Shown: positions 20,401-31,821, numbered from the stretch's first letter. The stretch: DNA of 64,000 nucleotides from Cladochytrium replicatum (GCA_025526935.1 JAHLKD010000063.1:268722-332721), one strand, 5' to 3'. Program-made: numbers and translations. Notes: generated by a model from the sequence alone, not told the origin.

Positions 20401-22606
20401 TACCCGACAGTTACTCGACGATCTTACGGTACAATATCCACTGAAGGCCGGGACATATTTCGATGTTGATCAAATACCAACCGGGGATCAGGGGGTGCAA
20501 GAGACGACTGTTGAGTTTGTCTCAGACAATTTCCCGATTTCTACCGTTGCAGACGAAGAAATCGATGAGGATATAAACGACGACCCCATATATTACCGCT
20601 TAGAAGAAGCCGGTGACATGCATGTTGTTGAACATTTACATGGACTAGACGATGATGACCCAGACGATGCTGATTATGATCCAAATGCTGATTTATCGAC
20701 TCCACAATCCATTACTGAAGAATCTCCGAATTTGTCTTCCGTATCTCCTGTAGAGGAATATGATGCACAACTCGAAAGTGATCTTCAATTCATTGGAGAA
20801 GATGTCGACGAAGCATATGCAGCAAGAAAACGAAAACGTCAAGCAAGTGCAAATTTGTCGAACGCCAAAAGGAAACAAAATTCCTTGTTTACCCGGTCCG
20901 TTCCTAATATCGATTGGACCCTGAAGGCCGATTCCTCATATCCAACACAACCAATTGCGAATGGAAATATACGGACTGCACCAAAGACTCTTCGTGAGGC
21001 TTTATCACGATCCGATGAGGCTCCATTCTGGTTAGCGGCGATGAAGGAGGAAGTTACACAACTAGTCGGCAACAATACTTGGGCCGAAACGTTTTTACCT
21101 GATGGACGGAATTTATTATCGGGCAAATGGGTTTTCACATATAAGCTTGACGAACATGGCAATATTACTCGATTCAAAGCACGTTGGGTCGTACGAGGAT
21201 TTTCACAGATTGAAGGATTGGATTTCGATGAAACCTATTCTCCAGTTACGAAAACGTCCACGATCCGTTTTCTGATTGCATTAGCAGCATTAGTCGGCAT
21301 GATCATATTCCAGTTTGATATCAAGGGTGCATATCTCAATGCAATACTGGAAGAAGAGAACTACGTCGAACTCCCTCATGGTTTCGGACGAGTAGATTTC
21401 CGGAATCGACCCATCGTCTGCAGACTTATCAAAAGTCTGTACGGTCTACACCAGGCAGCTCGAGAATGGTACAAAACTCTTTGGAAACAATATCTCAGTG
21501 TTGGTTTCGTGCGGAATATTGCAGACATCTGTCATTTCTGGCGATACAATCCAACAAATAATACCCGCGAACACACTACCGTTCATGTCGATGATATACT
21601 ACATTTTTCCACAGATCCAAACGCATATCATCGGTTTCAGACCGATTTGGAAACTTCGTTCACAGTAGGCAGTACTTCGAAGGCGAAATGGATTCTGAAA
21701 ATGGAGTTATTGCAGACAACGGAAGGATATTTCCTTAGCAATGCATTGTACGTAAAGAAGATTCTCGAAGAAGCGAATTTATGGGGTACCAACATCAAAC
21801 CGACCAAAACACCGATGTCAAAATCATATATCTTTGATGAGACCACACCAACACTGTCCGATGCCGAGGCAACACAATTTCGATCAATGTTAATGAAGAT
21901 ATCGTACGTGGCGACTAAGACACGACCGGATATTTCATACGCAGTCAATATTTTGGCACAACATCAGATTGATCCTCGACAGTCAGAATCAAAGGCTCTC
22001 TATCGATTACAACGATATTTACTCGGTACTTGGGATTACGGTTTACACTATACACGGACTGGTATCACGTCTCCGATGCTAAGACCCGACGGTCTCTACA
22101 TGTTTGATTCGGCTAACAACCCACAAGGTTATGCCGATGCAGACTGGGCGGGCGATGCAGATAGATACTCACGAACCGGTTACGTGGTAATGTTCGCTAA
22201 TGCGGCAATCAGTTGGCAGTCGATTCGACAACAGACTATTGCAGCCTCGTCGTCGGAAGCCGAACTGTATGCGCTGAACGAACTATCGCGTGAGATGAAG
22301 TGGATGAAAAATCTTATGACGGGTATTGGAATTACGTCGTTCAATCCGCTCCGTTTATGGCAAGACAATCAATCCACCGAGTCTATCGCAAACAATCTGT
22401 TCAACAACAAACGGACCAAACACATGGACGTTCGCGAGAGATTTGTGAATCTCCAAGTTGAACAGAAACATCAGGAGTTACACCATATGGATACTTCTGA
22501 TATGATCGCGGACATCTTAACTAAACCTCTTGGAAGTAAATTATACCTTAAACACAGGGGCTCGTTGGGGCTAGTCAGTCAGTCTTCACTTAATATACTA
22601 TCTTGA
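17423..22606 (+). CDS. Gag-Pol polyprotein of element A1, intact
   Basis: One uninterrupted frame of 1727 aa from the ATG at 17423 (AAGATGGG) carries all copia-type functions in the order Gag, protease, integrase, reverse transcriptase, RNase H. Gag has a Lys/Ala repeat tract (about 300-320) and a CCHC knuckle starting at residue 385 (CNFCGKRGHKQSAC). The protease has DTGA at 490-493. The integrase has an HHCC zinc site (H691, then C732 and C735) and candidate catalytic D762, D824 (RSDSGE) and E861 (LSERN). RT has FDIKGAYLNA and the catalytic box HVDD at 1388-1391, where copia elements usually have YVDD. RNase H has ADADW (about D1572), SSSEAELYAL and DNQST (D1648). The integrase-before-RT order places it in Ty1/copia. 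There is no frameshift between gag and pol, so both are probably made as one protein and cut by the protease. Confidence 0.93.
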   Translation: MGSGSNDATSSRPKPFTGKTLQDFDLYMEQVQTYANLRGGAGTMLLQEPMALPDNPNYEAEGNRPQRPIVIAGAAGGAANEARAQWEAELREHLAIVTHNSHLRTQYRAEMQDYRAQQADNNVAVGILCECFPKRDMNRVRAYASAKGKVDGLRRIFSAGGQAPIKSSMWEQRLVDLKCTNGQSAESVQQFVTDLTELFELKLNSLPDELVIKDLLNRLVAKITMQTIELRTLVPFLGKMITSAYAEWEPALIQDPIDAANPNAPRPFHQKPTHYFETVSNILTDLNQLVQLNVTMDAGGPNGTKKAMKAKAKKAKAKAKAKVAKSEDICTLHPNSSHTNAQCRKQGASGGSGSSGGSSSSTRTRQSQDSRSSTSSSAKKTDLTCNFCGKRGHKQSACKRYLTAKSLCLDTDFRAFIASRGDAGDDSSEDESTAKPVLTKKVIFDLTQPTSVDKDADTYIGNMFSIVNAHSAQKVVRVHVQAKDRVGLLDTGATVWMTPNRHAFSSLTYTNDEDVVELADSHTIPVCGFGDVSVVLPNGRIKIIHNALYVPDLEDTLASVCSIIGDSGDIVSFTKDKVILTHGDTDEHVIIGRRERDLYYLYADVSTVGTHQPRHVIAQRAKAVAVSAEGLDQSMDFTSGVRSSHAMGLDVMSDNNIRQTNDDECQRASQDTVGVSTNLSPVTVHELAKLHQQFGHIHLRTIFRTAEKLNIKMPKVEPDAFNLVNKSIMQNCLVCSRTKLKQKPIYSTISRAPRKLFRLFSDVVRLIYDGQKKRYWQIIVDEQPRFITIYFLNRKSDAVDSMIRHIADVENRNHPLHVAELRSDSGELITKRLIQWCNTKIPRIRVHPAPPSVKELDGLSERNIQSIKYMSDAMLLQAGLPRTLQFVQLSILYAAVVKNATFHSAVNAIPYCAYLDKRIDLATIHAFGTLVSLWISHEQRLARRIRDKSELGLFLGYKGEDLKIVIALNFRTNTIGEYFHVTFHEGVFVGYNPTRQLLDDLTVQYPLKAGTYFDVDQIPTGDQGVQETTVEFVSDNFPISTVADEEIDEDINDDPIYYRLEEAGDMHVVEHLHGLDDDDPDDADYDPNADLSTPQSITEESPNLSSVSPVEEYDAQLESDLQFIGEDVDEAYAARKRKRQASANLSNAKRKQNSLFTRSVPNIDWTLKADSSYPTQPIANGNIRTAPKTLREALSRSDEAPFWLAAMKEEVTQLVGNNTWAETFLPDGRNLLSGKWVFTYKLDEHGNITRFKARWVVRGFSQIEGLDFDETYSPVTKTSTIRFLIALAALVGMIIFQFDIKGAYLNAILEEENYVELPHGFGRVDFRNRPIVCRLIKSLYGLHQAAREWYKTLWKQYLSVGFVRNIADICHFWRYNPTNNTREHTTVHVDDILHFSTDPNAYHRFQTDLETSFTVGSTSKAKWILKMELLQTTEGYFLSNALYVKKILEEANLWGTNIKPTKTPMSKSYIFDETTPTLSDAEATQFRSMLMKISYVATKTRPDISYAVNILAQHQIDPRQSESKALYRLQRYLLGTWDYGLHYTRTGITSPMLRPDGLYMFDSANNPQGYADADWAGDADRYSRTGYVVMFANAAISWQSIRQQTIAASSSEAELYALNELSREMKWMKNLMTGIGITSFNPLRLWQDNQSTESIANNLFNNKRTKHMDVRERFVNLQVEQKHQELHHMDTSDMIADILTKPLGSKLYLKHRGSLGLVSQSSLNILS

Positions 22607-22733
22607 ACGACCGGCTGGCGATGTCCATACAACTCACCTTTATTTCAATAGAATATCAACTTCAGCATTTACAGAAAGTTATGATCGGTTGAGTGATACT
22701 CTCGGTTGTACCTATCTAATGACTGAGGGGGTG

Positions 22734-23333
22734 TGTTAAGTATTTCGATTGATGGACTTGGCCAATCCAGTCATTGATAGTACAAAAACACAAACGCCCG
22801 ATATACAGAAATGTCACTCTTCACTGAGCAACATTTCTAACTATTGAACTAAAGCATATAGATGATGATCTATTACGAGTTTGGATACCTCCAGGTTATT
22901 TCTTCATGGGTTATATTTATTGCAGCCATAGGTATAGTAAACTGTCATTACTTTTCTATCATCCACTTGTAGAAGTGAAGCCCGGATCAGATCACAGCAA
23001 AGGTTTACATATGATTAACGCGTTCGTGGGAATCATGTGTGAGAACAATCCTGTTGAGGAGAGCTAGATCTCACGCACAGCTTAGCATGATTATGCTTCG
23101 CTACGCCTGTGAGAAGAAGAGTCAAACCTTATCGCTTCGAATCCAGATCTTCCGGAAGGAAAAGCCACAACGACAGTACACTTATTTAAGGAGCCTGTGG
23201 CGATACACACAAGGAGCATTCTCTTGCGCTAGTACTTGTGACTCGCAATCTTCTTATTCATCTCTTAGAAACATTAACCCGTGAATTAGCAACACACACA
23301 ACCTGAGGATCCAGACCACAGCTTTGTTCAACA
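22734..23333 (+). repeat. 3' LTR of A1
   Basis: 600 bp, TGTTAAGT..TTCAACA. Directly joined on the right to an antisense family A gag fragment with no target duplication. Confidence 0.93.
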
Positions 23334-24559
23334 CTCGTTTGCCACAGAAATTGCATGTGAGATCTGTCTTCTTTGCAGAAGAAGATGTGGACGACCTGGA
23401 GTCCTGCGACTGCCTGGTCCGAGTGGAACTGCTACTCCCACCGCTACTGCCTGAGCCACCCGAGGCACCCTGCTTACGGCATTGAGCATTGGTGTGAGAT
23501 GAGTTCGGATGCAAGGTACAAATATCCTCCGACTTCGCAACCTTGGCTTTCGCTTTCGCCTTCGCTTTCTTCGCCTTTGCCTTCATGGCCTTCTTTGTCC
23601 CATTCGGCCCACCGGCATCCATGGTGACGTTGAGTTGGACCAATTGGTTTAGGTCGGTCAAGATATTTGACACTGTTTCGAAGTAATGCGTTGGCTTTTG
23701 GTGGAATGGTCGCGGAGCATTCGGGTTTGCAGCATCAATTGGATCTTGTATTAACGCCGGTTCCCATTCGGCATACGCAGAAGTGATCATTTTTCCGAGA
23801 AAAGGTACGAGGGTCCGTAGTTCAATTGTCTGCATCGTGATTTTTGCGACTAACCGGTTTAGTAGATCCTTGATTACGAGTTCGTCCGGTAAAGAGTTCA
23901 GTTTGAGTTCGAATAACTCAGTGAGGTCGGTCACAAACTGCTGAACGCTTTCTGCCGACTGACCGTTCGTACATTTCAGATCTACCAGCCGTTGCTCCCA
24001 CATAGACGATTCGATCGGAGCTTGACCGCCAGCACTGAAAATTCGGCGAAGTCCATCGACTTTGCCTTTTGCTGACGCATAAGCTCTGACTCGATTCATG
24101 TCGCGTTTTGGGAAACATTCGCATAGAATTCCAACTGCGACGTTATTGTCCGCTTGTTGTGCACGGTAATCTTGCATCTCAGCACGATATTGCGTACGTA
24201 AGTGACTGTTGTGTGTGACGATCGCCAAATGTTCACGTAGTTCTGCTTCCCATTGTGCTCGTGCTTCGTTAGCAGCTCCGCCAGCAGCTCCGGCGATGAC
24301 TATCGGACGCTGTGGGCGATTTCCTTCCGCCTCGTAATTCGGACTATCAGGAAGAGCCATTGGTTCTTGGAGAAGCATAGTGCCAGCGCCGCCACGTAAG
24401 TTTGCGTAAGTCTGCACTTGTTCCATGTACAGATCGAAATCCTGCAGCGTTTTACCGGTGAATGGCTTCAGGCCGCGAAGATGTGGCGTCATTCGATCCT
24501 GAACCCATCTTGTCGTTGTTGTCCAAAGAAATGTGTTAAGCAACGATTCGTAACTATTG
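23334..24559 (-). pseudogene. Family A gag fragment with frameshift (minus)
   Basis: The minus strand carries an A leader and the N-terminal ~390 codons of gag, starting at the ATG at 24508 and ending abruptly inside the CCHC knuckle at 23334 (CNFCGKR). An extra base near 24468 puts the first ~14 codons out of frame with the rest. Its 5' LTR is 24560-25158. All of pol and the 3' LTR are missing, because the fragment is joined directly to the 3' end of A1. Confidence 0.88.
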
Positions 24560-25158
24560 TGTTGAACAATGCTGTGGTCTGGATCCTCAGGTTGTGTGTG
24601 TTGCTAATTCACGGGTTAATGTTTCTAAGAGATGAATAAAGAAGATTGCGAGTCACAAGTACTAGCGCAAGAGAATGCTCCTTGTGTGTATCGCCACAGG
24701 CTCCTTAAATAAGTGTACTGTCGTTTTGGCTTTTCCTTCCGGAAGATCTGGATTGAAGCGATAAGGTTTGACTCTTCTTCTCACAGGCGTAGCGAAGCAT
24801 AATCATGCTAAGCTGTGCGTGAGATCTAGCTCTCCTCAACAGGATTGTTCTCACACATGATTCCCACGAACGCGTTAATCATATGTAAACCTTTGCTGTG
24901 ATCTGATCCGGGCTTCACTTCTACAAGTGGATGATAGAAAAGTAATGACAGTTTACTATACCTATGGCCGCAATAAATATAACCCATGAAGAAATACCCG
25001 GAGGTATCCAAACTCGTAATAGATCATCATCTATATGCTTTAGTTCAATAGTTAGAAATGTTGCTCAGTGAAGAGTGACATTTCTGTATATCGGGCGTTT
25101 GTGTTTTTGTACTATCAATGACTGGATTGGCCAAGTCCATCAATCGAAATACTTAACA
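24560..25158 (-). repeat. Family A LTR, minus, 5' LTR of the truncated gag copy
   Basis: 599 bp, TGTTGAACAATG..ACTTAACA. Its right side is joined to the interior of a family B LTR (GCTGTGGCGC). Confidence 0.92.
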
Positions 25159-25299
25159 GCTGTGGCGCAAGAGCGTGATTGGAGAAACACGAAACTCTGC
25201 ACACTCACAGATCAACCTGAGGACTATCTCTAGCGCAAGTCCCAGATCAGCAGCACTAAAACTGATCAAATCACATCGCCCTCAAACCAAACTTCGACA
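25159..25299 (+). repeat. Family B 5' LTR remnant
   Basis: Matches the last ~140 bp of the 3' LTR (about 31242-31382) nearly perfectly. The upstream ~540 bp are replaced by an A LTR. Confidence 0.88.
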
Positions 25300-25359
25300 C
25301 AATAGTTATTGCCACAAGGCGCTTCCCCCGATCAACACCAGATCTCCAACGCTTACAGT

Positions 25360-28300
25360 ATGCCTAAGAACGACACCCGCGACGGAAAACCAAGGCCGTT
25401 CGCTGGGCAAACGCTTGGGGAGTTCGATAAATACATGAAGATCGTTCAGAATTATGCGAACTCGAAAGGAGAAGCTGGAACTTTGCTCACAAAGCCGCCC
25501 TACCCAAAGCCGGAAGACTTTGTGAAAGAAGAGGAGCCTGAACGGCCTGAACGACCATCTGCACTCGAAGAAGACGACACAACAAATGACTTTGATTATG
25601 CCGTTAAAGAGTACGACGTAGCGTTGAAAGAGTACAACGCAATTGTGAACGACAATCATCGACGATTGCAATCATATCGCGCTGAATTACAGATGTACGA
25701 ACGATCTCAAGGACACAACAACATTGCAAACAGTTGTCTTGCCGATTGTTTTCCGGAGGTCGACATCAATTTAGTACAAAAACATCAGAATGCCGTTGAT
25801 CGAGTTGCTGCTTTACGCGGAATTTACTCAGCTAAACGGCAGAAGACTTTTGAGAGCCGCCATTGGGAAGACCGTTTCAAAGCTCTAGCTTGCTCCAACG
25901 GTGAAGATGCACTTGAAGTCAAATCATTCATTGCTGAGCTGATTCAACTCACCGAGGAAAAGCTTTCAACCCAACCGGCTGAAGCTGTTATTCACGAACT
26001 TCTCACTCGAGTTTGCTCAAAGATCGGTGAACCTGATATCAATCTACAATCCTTTTCGATTTTACTCAGAGACATCTCAATGGACACTTTCACAAAGTAT
26101 GAACCTGATCTACTTGATGATGAGGATGATTCTGGTCAGAAGATACAATCAGAACACCATTACCTGAGAACAATGCAGAACTTACTTGCTGAGATGAGAG
26201 AAATCATTCAAATGGATGTAACTCGCGATTACACTCTTTCAGATTCACCTCAAATCAAAGGCAAAGCCATGCGAGCAAAGACCAAAAGACTACCGAAAGC
26301 TCATGCTGCTCATGAGCTTTGTGTTTTACATCCCAACTCTTCTCATTCTTCTGCAGAGTGTAAACAACTCAAATATTTGATTGAGAAACATGCTTCCTCA
26401 CATAAAGGAAATGCCAACAGTAAGACTGCAAACAATCGTGCCGCATCAAAATCTAAGGATGCGAAGAACAACAAATTCTCTTGCGATTTCTGTGGCAAAT
26501 CTGGCCACACACAGAATTTCTGCAGGAAACGCAAACTAGCCAAAGGTTTGAATGATGAGGAATGGAAACAGATAAAAGCATCTCGTGCTTCCTCCTCAAC
26601 ATCCCAGAACATGGATATCGATTCTCAGGAATCAGAACCTTCCAGCAAGGTACAATCCATCAAATCCTTCTCTTCAATATTCAAAGCTAATAATATTGTG
26701 GATTTTACACATCCCTCTATTATCACAGCATTGAAGAGTACCAACTGCAATCTACACGTAAATGCCAAACCTCTCGGTTTGATTGACTCTGGTGCTACTG
26801 CTTGGATGACTCCAGACAGACATGCATTCAAGAATTTATTTTACGTTAATGATGCAGGAGATGTTTACTTGGCAGACAATCATCCCATTCCTATTAAAGG
26901 CTATGGAGATATTGCACTTGTTTTGTCAAATGGTTCAATAAAACACATTCAAAATGCACTTTTTGTTCCCGATTTAGAGGATACACTTATATCTGTCTAT
27001 AGCATCATCGGGGATGAAGGTGATATAGTCAGTTTCACCAAAGACAAAGTCTATTTGTCAAACAAAGGAACTGAACAATGTGTTACCATTGGTTTAAGAC
27101 GTGGAGGTTTATATTATCTTCATGGAAGTTTGGATACCACTAATCCATTACTTAAACACTCTTCCAAAATAGGTGCAGCTATTTTGACGAATCTTTCTAA
27201 TTCTGCACTCTCTGTTGGCAAACAGAATGTTTTACCTGGTACCACTACAAACACTGCCCAAGAGCAGCAGACAACCACGTCTGGTGTAAGGTTTGACGCA
27301 GTGAAGGACAACAATGTTTTCCCAAAAGATTCTAACAAAACTAGAAATTACGGGGGTGAAGTTCTAGACGGAGCTTCATCTGCAACATTAAGTCTATACT
27401 CCCAAACAATGGCTGATAATTGAGTAAACAACGTTTCAGCTGTGACCATCAACAAATTAGCTAGATTACACCGGCAATTTGGTCACATACATTTGCGGAA
27501 AATCCTGCAAACTTTACATTCTCTGGGAAAGAAACTGCCCAAAGTCAGGAGTGATGCACTTGATTTTGTTAACTCGTCTATTTTACAGAACTGCATAATT
27601 TGCAATCAGACTAAGGCTATACAAACTCCAATTTACTCAACGCTAAGTCCAGCACTGAGGAAATTATATCGCCTACATACTGATGCAGTACCAATTGTCC
27701 GAAATGGCAAAACAATAGGTCACTGGCAGATTATCGTAGATGAATACAGTTCTCACATCACAATCTACTTCTTGCAACGAAAGAGCGAAGCCTCTGATAG
27801 TATGCTAAGACACATCGCAGATGTTGAAAATAGATTTCTGCCACTTCACGTCTATGAAGTGAGATCCGATTCTGGAGAACTATTGTCAAACCAATTCTTG
27901 ACTTGGTGCAGTAACAAGGTACCACGCATACATGCCCATCCTTCACCTGCATCAGTCAAAGAGCTAAATGGTCTTGCTGAACGGAATGTCCGTTCAATGA
28001 AAGAGATGTACAAGTCTATGCTGAAAACAGCTGGTCTTCCACATACTTTACAGTTCATCAAATTTGCCATCCTTTATGCTGCGACTGTCAAAAATTGTGT
28101 TTACCATTCTAGAACTAAGAATGTACCACATGCTGTTTACCTTGACAAGCTGATTGATCCGGCAATCATTCACACCTTTGGTACCCTGGTTAGTCTCTGG
28201 ATCTCTCCAGAACAAAGGTCTAGTCGCAAAGTATCAGAGAAGTCAGAGCTAGGACTATTTCTGGGTTATAAGGGTGAAGATATGAAAATCATTCATGCTT

Positions 28301-30616
28301 TGAATCTTAATACCAAACGCATAAGCGAATATTTTCATTTTACTTTTCATGAGGGAGTATTTGTTGGCTTAAACCCAACATCACAAACTTTAAATGACCT
28401 CACCAAACACTATCCTATTCCTCAGGGTCAACATTTTGATATTTCAAATTTACCTGATATGAATAGCGATAATGACAATACTACAGACTCAGATTCTGAT
28501 GATAGCGCTAACACCTCATCTGATGAGGAGTTGGATCCCAACCAACGATTTTATCATCGAATGGATATCTCACAAATGCATGTTACTCCTATGTCCCAAC
28601 ATGATTCAAATGTTGATGACGAGCACGATACCACCAACGACTATAATCATTCGTTAAACATGAACGATGACACTTATGTACCACTTTCTGTACCACACGT
28701 ACAAGAACAAAATGAAGATGATTCCCAAAGTGATTTGGAAGATTTACAATGGATTGGTGAAGATGATGACAACGATTATGGATTTGTTGCACACAAAGCC
28801 AAACGTCGCAAACTTAAAGGCAAACAACCTATGGTTACTCCAACAAACAGATTTCATCCCCAGCAAAGACATCCTTTGTTGAGACGTAATATCCCCAATG
28901 TCAATGTAAATGAGAAAGCAAAATTGAGTACACCCGACATTCCTATACCTCAAGGACACTTGAGAAGTATTCCCAAAACAGTCCAGGAAGCTATGTCGCG
29001 ACCAGATGAATGGCCATACTGGCTTGCAGCCATGTGTGAAGAAAATCAACAACTTATCAATTTGGGAACATGGAACAAACGCATCTTGCCAAATGGGAAC
29101 AACCTTCTCACTGGCAAATGGGTTTATTCATACAAACTTGATGAAGATGGCAACATCATCCGATTCAAGGCACGATGGGTAGTTAGAGGGTTCTCCCAGA
29201 TACAGGGAATGGATTTCGACAAAACCTATTCTCCTGTGGCGAAAACCACTACAATTTGATTACTAGTTGCTCTTGCTGCAATTGTCAAATTACACATCTA
29301 TCAATTTGACATTACAGGAGCATATCTCAATGCATCACTTGAGGAAGATGTTTATGTTGAAATGCCTCATGGATTTACAGAGACTGACGAATCTGGCAAT
29401 CCATTAGTTTGTAATCTTGTCAAAAGCTTATATGGTTTACATCAAGCTGCTAGAGAATGGTACAAATGCCTCTGGGCGAAATATGAAGACATGGGATACA
29501 TCCGTGATCTTTCAGATGCTTGTCATTTCTGGCAAATGAAACCATCTACTCACAGTTCCACTGTGAAAATACGTGAACACACTACTGTTCATGTAGATGA
29601 TATTCTTCATTTCTCTCCAGACCCAAATGGCTACCAAGACTTCATGGATGGCTTGAATTCCTCATTCAAGGTTGGAAGTCACTCTACAGCCAAATGGATT
29701 CTGAAAATGCAATTGATCAAAACTGCTCACGGTTATTTCATAACCAATGCTCAATATGCAAAGGAAATATTGCAGAGATTGAAATTATGGGAATCCAATC
29801 TTAAACCAGCCAAAACACCTATTTCTTCTCACTACAAACATGAAACAAGCTTGCCTATTTTATCCAAAAATGATGCAAATATTTTTCGCTCGGAACTCAT
29901 GAAAATCTCGTACCTAGCTACAAAGACCAGACCTGATTTATCTTATGCTGTCAATGTCTTGGCACAGCATCAGGTTGAACCACGAGTTTGCGAACAAAAG
30001 GCACTAGCTCGCCTGCATCGTTACTTATTAGGAACATGGCTATGGTTTGCATTACACATGCAATAACATACCCACTCCCAACGCACACTCTGACGGTGTA
30101 TATGAGTTTGCATCAAATGAACACATCCCTATGGGATATGCTGATGCAGACTGGGCAAATGATCCTGCTCGCTATTCCAGGACAGGATATGTTGTAATGT
30201 TTGCCAATGCAGCTGTTTGCTGGCAGTCTACAAAGCAACAGGTTATAACTTGCTCTTCCACTGAAGCAGAGTTATATGCATTGAATGAATTATCACGTGA
30301 GATGAAGTGGATGAAAAACGTCATGGCAACCATTGGTATTTCATCCAAAAGTAAGCCCATGATCCTCTGGCAAGATAATACCTCTACACAGTCTATTGCC
30401 AATGACCTGCTTAATGATCACAGAACTAAACACATGGATGTTCGAGAAAAGTTTGTGAATCTTCAAATTGAGCAGAAGCAGCAGGAACTCAGAGATATTG
30501 ATACTGAGAACCAAATTGCTGATATTTTCACAAAACCCTTGACATTCAAATTATTTTCAAAATTCACATGCGCACTTGGTCTTACACGTCAATCTGATTT
30601 GACCCTTGTTGACTAA
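25360..30616 (+). pseudogene. Gag-Pol of element B1, broken
   Basis: The ATG at 25360 begins MPKNDTRDGKPRPF. Gag has a CCHC knuckle starting near residue 375 (CDFCGKSGHTQNFC). The protease has DSGA near 476. The integrase HHCC region is LHRQFGHIH and CIICNQ, and the DDE-like region includes VRSDSGELL and LAERN. RT has FDITGAYLNA and the box HVDD near 29590, and RNase H follows to 30616. Breaks are TGA at 27421 (other copies have GGA), TGA at 29257 (other copies have CGA) and a frame change near 30052-30060. Outside these the frame is kept, so the damage is recent. Confidence 0.9.
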
Positions 30617-30701
30617 TACATACATTACCAACAAACAGACGTGCGACTCAACGCTCATACCAATATCCTCATTGTCTACCGCAGCTTTGACTGCGGGGGT
30701 G

Positions 30702-31382
30702 TGTTGATGCATGCACATATATGGAACTAGCTACTCCAGTCTTCATCCACTACCGACACTGAGGGGAAATAGCCTTACCAGAGACGTCTGGGACAAGTTC
30801 ATGTGTAATCATACATTACATGAAAGAACTGGCATTTCTAACTATTGGTCATGAAGACATCCTCCTTTACTCATTGGAATCTAGTAGAGTTCTGAGAGTG
30901 ATCACGCGTTTGAGAAAGAATGTGATGCTAATCAGTTTGCTGCTGACAGTTATATCATACTCGAGTACATCTCGTATGATATTAATGCAAGGTACTACAC
31001 ACTTATTTCTCATAGAGAACATGTCATTGTAGACAAGATTATAGCTAATCTTCATGTTCTGCTCACAATGGTTATTGTGAACGATCACTGGGATCTATAT
31101 CTCTCTATTCGAGAGAATAATGTTTATATTAGATATTTCCATATATCTATAGCCACAGGTTAATTATAAAAGCCGAAACGACAGTATATTTGAATTGTTT
31201 GCACAATTCAAAGAGCCTGTGGCGATATGAGATTTCGGGTGGCTGTGGCGCAAGAGCGTGATTGGAGAAACACGAAACTCTGCACACTCACAGATCAACC
31301 TGAGGACTATCTCTAGCGCAAGTCCCAGATCAGCAGCACTAAAACTGATCAAATCACATCGCCCTCAAACCAAACTTCGACA
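30702..31382 (+). repeat. Family B 3' LTR, full length
   Basis: 681 bp, TGTTGATGCATGC..AACTTCGACA. The same LTR in reverse occurs at 55482-56160 (679 bp). Confidence 0.9.
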
Positions 31383-31545
31383 GACAGTACACTTATTTAA
31401 GGAGCCTGTGGCGATACACACAAGGAGCATTCTCTTGCGCTAGTACTTGTGACTCGCAATCTTCTTTATTCATCTCTTAGAAACATTAACCCGTGAATTA
31501 GCAACACACACAACCTGAGGGTCCAGACCACAGCTTTGTTCAACA
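31383..31545 (+). repeat. Family A LTR, 3' part only
   Basis: Starts inside the LTR at GACAGTACAC and runs to TTCAACA. It is joined directly to the end of the B1 3' LTR. Confidence 0.88.
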
Positions 31546-31603
31546 GATAATACCTCTACGCAGTCTATTGCCAATGACCTGCTTAATGATCACAGAACTA
31601 AAC
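31546..31603 (+). repeat. 58-bp family B RNase H fragment
   Basis: Nearly identical to B1 around 30375-30432 (GATAATACCTCTAC..). It is caught between an A LTR end and another A LTR end in the opposite orientation. Confidence 0.85.
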
Positions 31604-31770
31604 TGTTGAACAAAGCTGTGGTCTGGATACGTCAGTCACAAACTGCTGGACGCTTTCTGCCGACTGGCCGTTCGTACATTTCAGATCTACCAGCCGTTGC
31701 TCCCACATAGACGATTCGATCGGAGCTTGACCGCCAGCACTGAGGATCCAGACCACAGCTTTGTTCAACA
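31604..31770. repeat. Mini-unit: antisense A gag piece between two inverted LTR tips
   Basis: The order is a 25-bp LTR tip in minus orientation (31604-31628), then about 112 bp of antisense A gag (31631-31742), then a 30-bp LTR tip in plus orientation ending TTCAACA at 31770. Junctions show short overlaps (TGA at the right). The A3 leader follows at once. Confidence 0.8.
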
Positions 31771-31821
31771 CAATAGTTAAGAATCGTTGCTTAACACATT
31801 TCTTCGGACAACAACGACAAG

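Larger units (their letters stand above)
16773..23333 (+). mobile_element. Ty1/copia element A1, apparently complete
   Basis: The 5' LTR is 16773-17371 (599 bp) and the 3' LTR is 22734-23333 (600 bp). Both start TGTTAAGT and end TTCAACA. A TATTTAA box at 17220-17226 in the 5' LTR is a likely promoter. The presumed primer-binding region starts CAATAGTTACGAATCG right after the LTR; I could not assign the tRNA. A purine-rich tract (ACTGAGGGGGTG) lies just before the 3' LTR. The two LTRs differ by roughly three substitutions and three 1-bp indels. The flanks, CAAAT on the left and CTCGT on the right, do not match, so either the element is recombinant or its ends were rearranged after insertion. 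Confidence 0.92.
25159..31382 (+). mobile_element. Ty1/copia element B1, degenerate, 5' LTR truncated
   Basis: Family B is a sister of family A with the same domain order and a CAATAGTTA stretch right after its LTR. Only the last 141 bp of the 5' LTR remain (25159-25299). The 3' LTR (30702-31382, 681 bp) runs TGTTGATGCA..CTTCGACA and follows a purine-rich tract (GACTGCGGGGGTG). The 5' end is cut by an A LTR. The 3' LTR is fused within a CGACAG microhomology to the interior of an A LTR. Confidence 0.9.
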
